From: Burkholderiales bacterium UBA2647
GTDB lineage: Bacteria; Pseudomonadota; Gammaproteobacteria; Burkholderiales; Burkholderiaceae_E
Length of the DNA stretch: 9,751 nucleotides
Assembly: GCA_002359635.1 (NCBI GenBank)
Contig: DENJ01000088.1
Span: forward strand, 1-9,751
Reading direction: 5' to 3'
Shown: piece after piece, positions 6,908 to 9,751 of the stretch
Position numbering within the stretch: the stretch's first letter is position 1
How the letters are laid out: each line of letters opens with the position of its first letter
Notes under the pieces: generated by a model
What the model was told of the DNA's origin: nothing
Database searches by the model: none
Seen by the model: the letters and a program-made list of their open reading frames with translations, nothing else
Translations under genes and position numbers: made by a program

Positions 6908-8873
6908 GAAAGGCTTCGATGTCAGAAGATTCGCGGCTGCCCTGTGGCCAGGCCACCCAGGTGACGACCTCAAAATGCTCGTCATCAAGCAATCGTTGTA
7001 GACCGAGTGCAGAATAAAAGCGTCGATGGGTGGTGCAAAGCGGTCCGATGGCTTCATACTCAAATCGACCGGCGGCTAAGTCGCCAAGAACCGGTGCAAA
7101 GCCAATATGCGGCACCGACAACAACAAAAGACCGCCTGGCTTAAGAAGGCAGCGCATCAACTTGAGAAGTTTGCCTGGCGCTTCAACATGTTCGAGGCTA
7201 TCGAGCATCGCTACAAAATCAAAACTGCCAAACAATTGCAACGGGATCGGCTCCCTGCTATCGAATACCTTCAACCCCTTTGCCTTGGCCTGCTGCATCG
7301 AGGCTTCATCCACTTCAGCAAGCCAAGCCTCAAGGCCCTTGCGCTGATCACGCGCAAGGGCGGCAAAACCGCCCTCACCACCTCCCCAGTCAAGAAGGCG
7401 TCTGCAGTCTTGAGGGACATAGCCAAGCATTTCTTCGCGCTTGGCCAGTCGATAGTCATAAAAACAATGACTGTAGGGCCAGAACAACGGCTCTACCAAG
7501 ACCTCGCTCGCCTTTGGGTCTTCGCACGGCGCAATAAGGCCCATCGCCAAGGCTGCTGATTGCCACAAGGCCGCATCCCAGCCAGCATGTCTGAGCAACC
7601 AGTAGGCGGGCTGCTCAGAGGGTGGCTTGCCTGCATAAGCCTTGCTCGCATCGCGATTGGTGTCTGCGCGAAGGCTTTTGACAGCTTGGCCAAAACGCTC
7701 AAAACCTGCACCCGTGGCGTAATCAACAGGCGGACATTGCGGGTAGCGCGCGATTTCATGTGCACTTGTTGCGCGGTAGAGCTTGGGGTGTTCAAGCTCG
7801 GCCTGATCGGCGCTGAGCGCTTTCACGAGTTCAGCAAAGGATCCTGTCATAAGGCATTGCTTAAAGGGCAAAACCAAGAGCCAATCGCGACAAAATGCTT
7901 GCATCATGGCCTTGCGTTGATGAGCGGATGCTCGGCCGCTCAAGTGCCAGAAGCGATGCACACCACCTTCGCGATAAAAGCGAGAAAGCGCCGATGCACT
8001 TTCTTCATCGCTCGCTTGAAGTGAATCCGAGCTCTCAAGCCAGCAGGCTTCAAGTGTTGCCTTGCCTTCGCGCAAGCGACCCAACGCAGGCTGCCGCACT
8101 TCGTGGTTTTGCAAGGCGTCGCTTACCGTCGGCTTTTGCGCTGAACCGAGCCTTGTGGCGTCTTGCGCTGGTTGGCTCGCGATTTTTATCGTCAGCACGA
8201 GGTCGTCTTCACAAGCCATGCGCACCGATGGCGTCGATAGCGCACCCAAAGTTTCAAGGCGATGCGCCCATTTGTGCAAATACCTGCGGCCTGCCTTGAG
8301 AAAGCGCTCAGCAAGCACCTGCGAAATCCCGCTGCGCGGGGTTCGGGACCAGTGTTCGCAAGGCGCATGCACAATCGCCGCTTGGAAACCTTGCGCGTCC
8401 GCTTGCAAGGCCAGATCGCTGGCATAAAAGTCCCAGCCCAGCGTTGCGTCCATGCGCAAACCACTGCTCAAACGCACCGCAACAAGTAATTCGTCGATGC
8501 CAAGAGCCAGGCATGGCAAAGCGATGGCACCCTCTAAGTGCAAGCCCCGATCGAGCACCTCGCCAGCATGTTGATGATCCGCCGTGGTGCCATAAACGCC
8601 AAGGACCGCTAAAGCGGGCCAGCGCAACTGAGCCTCGTGAAGCGCAGCTTCAAACGCCGCAATCCACCCCGCGGGCAGGTACACATCTTCATGGACCCAG
8701 ATAAGCCAGGGCGTTGCAGCGTGTTGCTCAGCGATCGCGTTGAAGGCCTCGGCCGCACGTTGTGCTCCCAGCACCAGGTGCAAATGCGGGTCTTGCTCGT
8801 TGAAGTCGGGCGAGGCAAGCAAGTGCTGCGATGCGATCGCAGGATCGGAGACCGCACAAACAAAGCTGAACAT
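6882..8873 (-). CDS. Fusion of StrF-like family 2 glycosyltransferase domain and class I SAM methyltransferase
   Basis: This protein has 663 residues if it starts at the ATG at 8873; an ATG at 8900 and a GTG at 8945 are also in frame. I prefer 8873 because family members begin almost directly with a strand like MFSFVCAVSDP. Residues 1 to about 215 resemble the StrF/Glyco_tranf_2_5 glycosyltransferase domain: LLASP, HLHLVLGAQRAAEAFNAIAE, WVHEDVYLPAGW (59-70, the metal/nucleotide-sugar site region) and LGWDFYASDLALQADAQGF (145-163). Residues about 225-460 match nothing I know. Residues about 470-663 are a methyltransferase: LLDWGGGEGGFA (493-504; motif I with Gly where Cys is usual), FDFVAMLDSLEHV (551-563), LLKPGG (576-581) and a late HRRFYSALGLQRLL. 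It is probably cytoplasmic, with no membrane helix. It overlaps the DUF2142 gene by 26 bases and follows the GNAT-like gene. It likely adds and methylates a sugar of the exported glycan; donor and acceptor are unknown. Confidence 0.85.
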   Translation of the reverse strand: MFSFVCAVSDPAIASQHLLASPDFNEQDPHLHLVLGAQRAAEAFNAIAEQHAATPWLIWVHEDVYLPAGWIAAFEAALHEAQLRWPALAVLGVYGTTADHQHAGEVLDRGLHLEGAIALPCLALGIDELLVAVRLSSGLRMDATLGWDFYASDLALQADAQGFQAAIVHAPCEHWSRTPRSGISQVLAERFLKAGRRYLHKWAHRLETLGALSTPSVRMACEDDLVLTIKIASQPAQDATRLGSAQKPTVSDALQNHEVRQPALGRLREGKATLEACWLESSDSLQASDEESASALSRFYREGGVHRFWHLSGRASAHQRKAMMQAFCRDWLLVLPFKQCLMTGSFAELVKALSADQAELEHPKLYRATSAHEIARYPQCPPVDYATGAGFERFGQAVKSLRADTNRDASKAYAGKPPSEQPAYWLLRHAGWDAALWQSAALAMGLIAPCEDPKASEVLVEPLFWPYSHCFYDYRLAKREEMLGYVPQDCRRLLDWGGGEGGFAALARDQRKGLEAWLAEVDEASMQQAKAKGLKVFDSREPIPLQLFGSFDFVAMLDSLEHVEAPGKLLKLMRCLLKPGGLLLLSVPHIGFAPVLGDLAAGRFEYEAIGPLCTTHRRFYSALGLQRLLDDEHFEVVTWVAWPQGSRESSDIEAFHVVARAFG

Positions 8874-8919
8874 GGATCGCTCGGGTTTCGATGAAACCAT
8901 GCCCCTGTCTGTTGCCTCA

Positions 8920-8931
8920 AGCTTGCAAGCT
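8920..8931. other. 12-bp perfect palindrome AGCTTGCAAGCT upstream of the glycosyltransferase-methyltransferase gene
   Basis: AGCTTGCAAGCT reads the same on both strands and lies about 47 bases before the preferred ATG at 8873. It could be an operator-like dyad or chance. If the GTG at 8945 were the true start, it would be inside the coding region. Confidence 0.2.
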
Positions 8932-8942
8932 ATCAATCGACT

Positions 8943-8994
8943 CACCGAAGGAAGGAATCACCCAAGACAGGAACCACCGAAGGAAGGACTCACC
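8943..8994. repeat. Pair of 20-bp direct repeats in the gap before the glycosyltransferase fusion gene
   Basis: Copies at 8943-8962 (CACCGAAGGAAGGAATCACC) and 8975-8994 (CACCGAAGGAAGGACTCACC) differ at one base and are spaced 32 bases start to start. A partial third copy, CACCGA, begins at 8991. The right copy reaches five bases into the end of the GNAT-like gene. In the operon mRNA each copy reads as a pyrimidine-rich CCUUCCUUCGGUG, which could pair with Shine-Dalgarno-like sequence. No protein function is evident; it may be a small regulatory or recombination-derived repeat. Confidence 0.75.
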
Positions 8995-9751
8995 GAAAAT
9001 CGGTGTCGCCAGACAGCATCCACAGGCCACCGCCCAGGCAATCGGCAGTATGCGCTTCGGGATACACACTAAGCGCGATATGAAAGCCCAGCTTCTCGAT
9101 CCGATCGGCAGGGCAGTCCACAAAATATGAAGCTGAAGCCTCGCTGCACCATGAACGCAGGTAGCCCAGCTTTTCAGACCGCAGTTGCCAAAGCAGGGCA
9201 GCAAAGGCCTGAGTCTTCATGATCGGAGCGCAAAGCCAATCAAGTAGCTCACACGCCAAACCATCGTCGGACATACGCTTGAGCACTGCCGCAGCCACAA
9301 GCGGGCCTGTTGCGCCTTCGCGCATCAGCACCCAGCGATACCCACGCTCCAAGGGAAAACGCCAGCGCCAGTAGGCAAGACTGCGAGGTACTGCCCAATG
9401 TCCCTTGTCTGCCAAGGCCTCAAGCATTTGCTTGGCGATGGCGTCAAAGCGATCGCTATCCCAATCACCAAGCGCCCATTCCGTGGCTCCGCTCAGCGAG
9501 CTGATGCCAATAGGGCTCGCATCACCATCATATGTAGGAGTAAAACGATCTAAAGACCAATACAATTCGAACATCGCATCGGCTGCCCTGTAGCAAGCTT
9601 GCAAAACACATTGCCTCATGTGGCGGGCGTTGGGAAAACCGTAGGCGATATCGAATCGGGGGCTATCGACCGGTTGCTGTGGCAAAAGCTTTAGGGCTGC
9701 TTGATGGTCCTTGGCCCTGCGCACTTCGTCGGCTTTGTGAACTTCATCGGC
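8990..9751 (-). CDS. GNAT-like acetyltransferase of polysaccharide-cluster type (5' end outside the window)
   Basis: The 253 C-terminal residues are visible; the frame is open to the right edge, so the start and probably a hundred or more residues are missing. A GTG at 9724 is in frame, but it should not be taken as the start. Marks shared with GNAT-fold proteins of exopolysaccharide clusters are YGFPN (37-41), the YWRWRFP segment (128-134) that precedes a short beta sheet, GPLVAAAVLKR (149-159), ELLDWL (168-173) and the closing WMLSGDTDF (244-252). Such proteins are predicted to acyl-modify sugars using an acyl-CoA, but few have been tested. The first visible residues contain a small repeat, ADEVHKADEVRRAK, which suggests a linker or helix just after another part of the protein. 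The stop is about 116 bases before the next gene's preferred ATG, a larger gap than elsewhere in this operon. Confidence 0.7.
   Translation of the reverse strand, partial: ADEVHKADEVRRAKDHQAALKLLPQQPVDSPRFDIAYGFPNARHMRQCVLQACYRAADAMFELYWSLDRFTPTYDGDASPIGISSLSGATEWALGDWDSDRFDAIAKQMLEALADKGHWAVPRSLAYWRWRFPLERGYRWVLMREGATGPLVAAAVLKRMSDDGLACELLDWLCAPIMKTQAFAALLWQLRSEKLGYLRSWCSEASASYFVDCPADRIEKLGFHIALSVYPEAHTADCLGGGLWMLSGDTDFR
8991..9005. other. Short perfect hairpin across the stop codon of the GNAT-like gene
   Basis: CACCGA (8991-8996) and TCGGTG (9000-9005) form a six-bp stem with a three-base loop, and the hairpin covers the last codons and most of the stop codon of the GNAT-like gene. In the minus-strand mRNA a U-run does not follow, so a standard terminator is unlikely. 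The left arm is also the start of the direct-repeat unit. Confidence 0.35.

Noticed and set aside
6908..7063. Longer N-terminus of the DUF2142 protein
   Set aside because: It would lie deep inside the preceding gene, puts a non-conserved leader before the first helix and has no ribosome-binding site.
7107..8024. Two consecutive plus-strand open frames (150 and 154 codons) in the same frame opposite the glycosyltransferase-methyltransferase fusion
   Set aside because: They are antisense to conserved motifs on the minus strand and show no recognisable protein features.
8874..8945. N-terminal extension of the glycosyltransferase-methyltransferase fusion from a GTG at 8945 or ATG at 8900
   Set aside because: Relatives begin close to the first beta strand (FSFVCAV), and the extension would run through the direct-repeat and palindrome region; it is not excluded, only less likely.

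Overview
The window looks like a surface-polysaccharide (O-antigen or capsule-like) modification and export locus from a Gram-negative bacterium of fairly high GC content. The evidence is a Wzm/Wzt-type ABC exporter pair, an acyltransferase of the lipid A acyltransferase (LpxL/HtrB) superfamily, a GNAT-like protein of the type found in polysaccharide clusters, and several SAM-dependent methyltransferase domains. Codon use and protein style would fit a beta- or gammaproteobacterium, but the genus cannot be fixed from the sequence. No rRNA, tRNA, CRISPR array or insertion sequence was found.

Layout. Almost everything from the right edge down to about position 1042 is on the minus strand and packed as one apparent operon. 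In transcription order it holds: (i) the 3' part of a GNAT-like acetyltransferase gene that enters from the right edge (8990-9751); (ii) a 663-residue fusion of a StrF-like family 2 glycosyltransferase domain, an unassigned middle and a class I methyltransferase (6882-8873); (iii) a polytopic DUF2142-family membrane protein, possibly a GT-C-like glycosyltransferase (5345-6907); (iv) the Wzm-like ABC-2 permease (4463-5332); (v) an unusual Wzt-like ATPase that carries a carbohydrate-binding C-terminal domain and then a complete methyltransferase (2168-4411); (vi) an LpxL-like acyltransferase with an altered catalytic motif (1042-2148). Neighbouring genes overlap slightly or are 12 to about 120 bases apart. 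The plus strand carries one convergent, AT-rich methyltransferase gene (385-1080), whose 3' end overlaps the end of the acyltransferase gene by 39 bases. The left 370 bases hold only a weak candidate ORF.

How the parts may work together (inference). In the known E. coli O8/O9a systems, a methyl-bearing cap at the non-reducing end of the glycan stops chain growth and is read by the C-terminal domain of Wzt, which licenses export through Wzm. In those systems the capping enzyme, WbdD, is a separate protein. Here a methyltransferase domain is fused directly to the Wzt-like ATPase, behind its carbohydrate-binding domain. That suggests a one-polypeptide arrangement for capping, recognition and energising export. 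The other methyltransferases, the GNAT-like protein and the LpxL-like acyltransferase would then be glycan- or lipid-decorating enzymes of the same locus. The fusion, the glycosyltransferase-methyltransferase fusion and the acyltransferase with a shortened HxxxxE motif are the most unusual points of the window.
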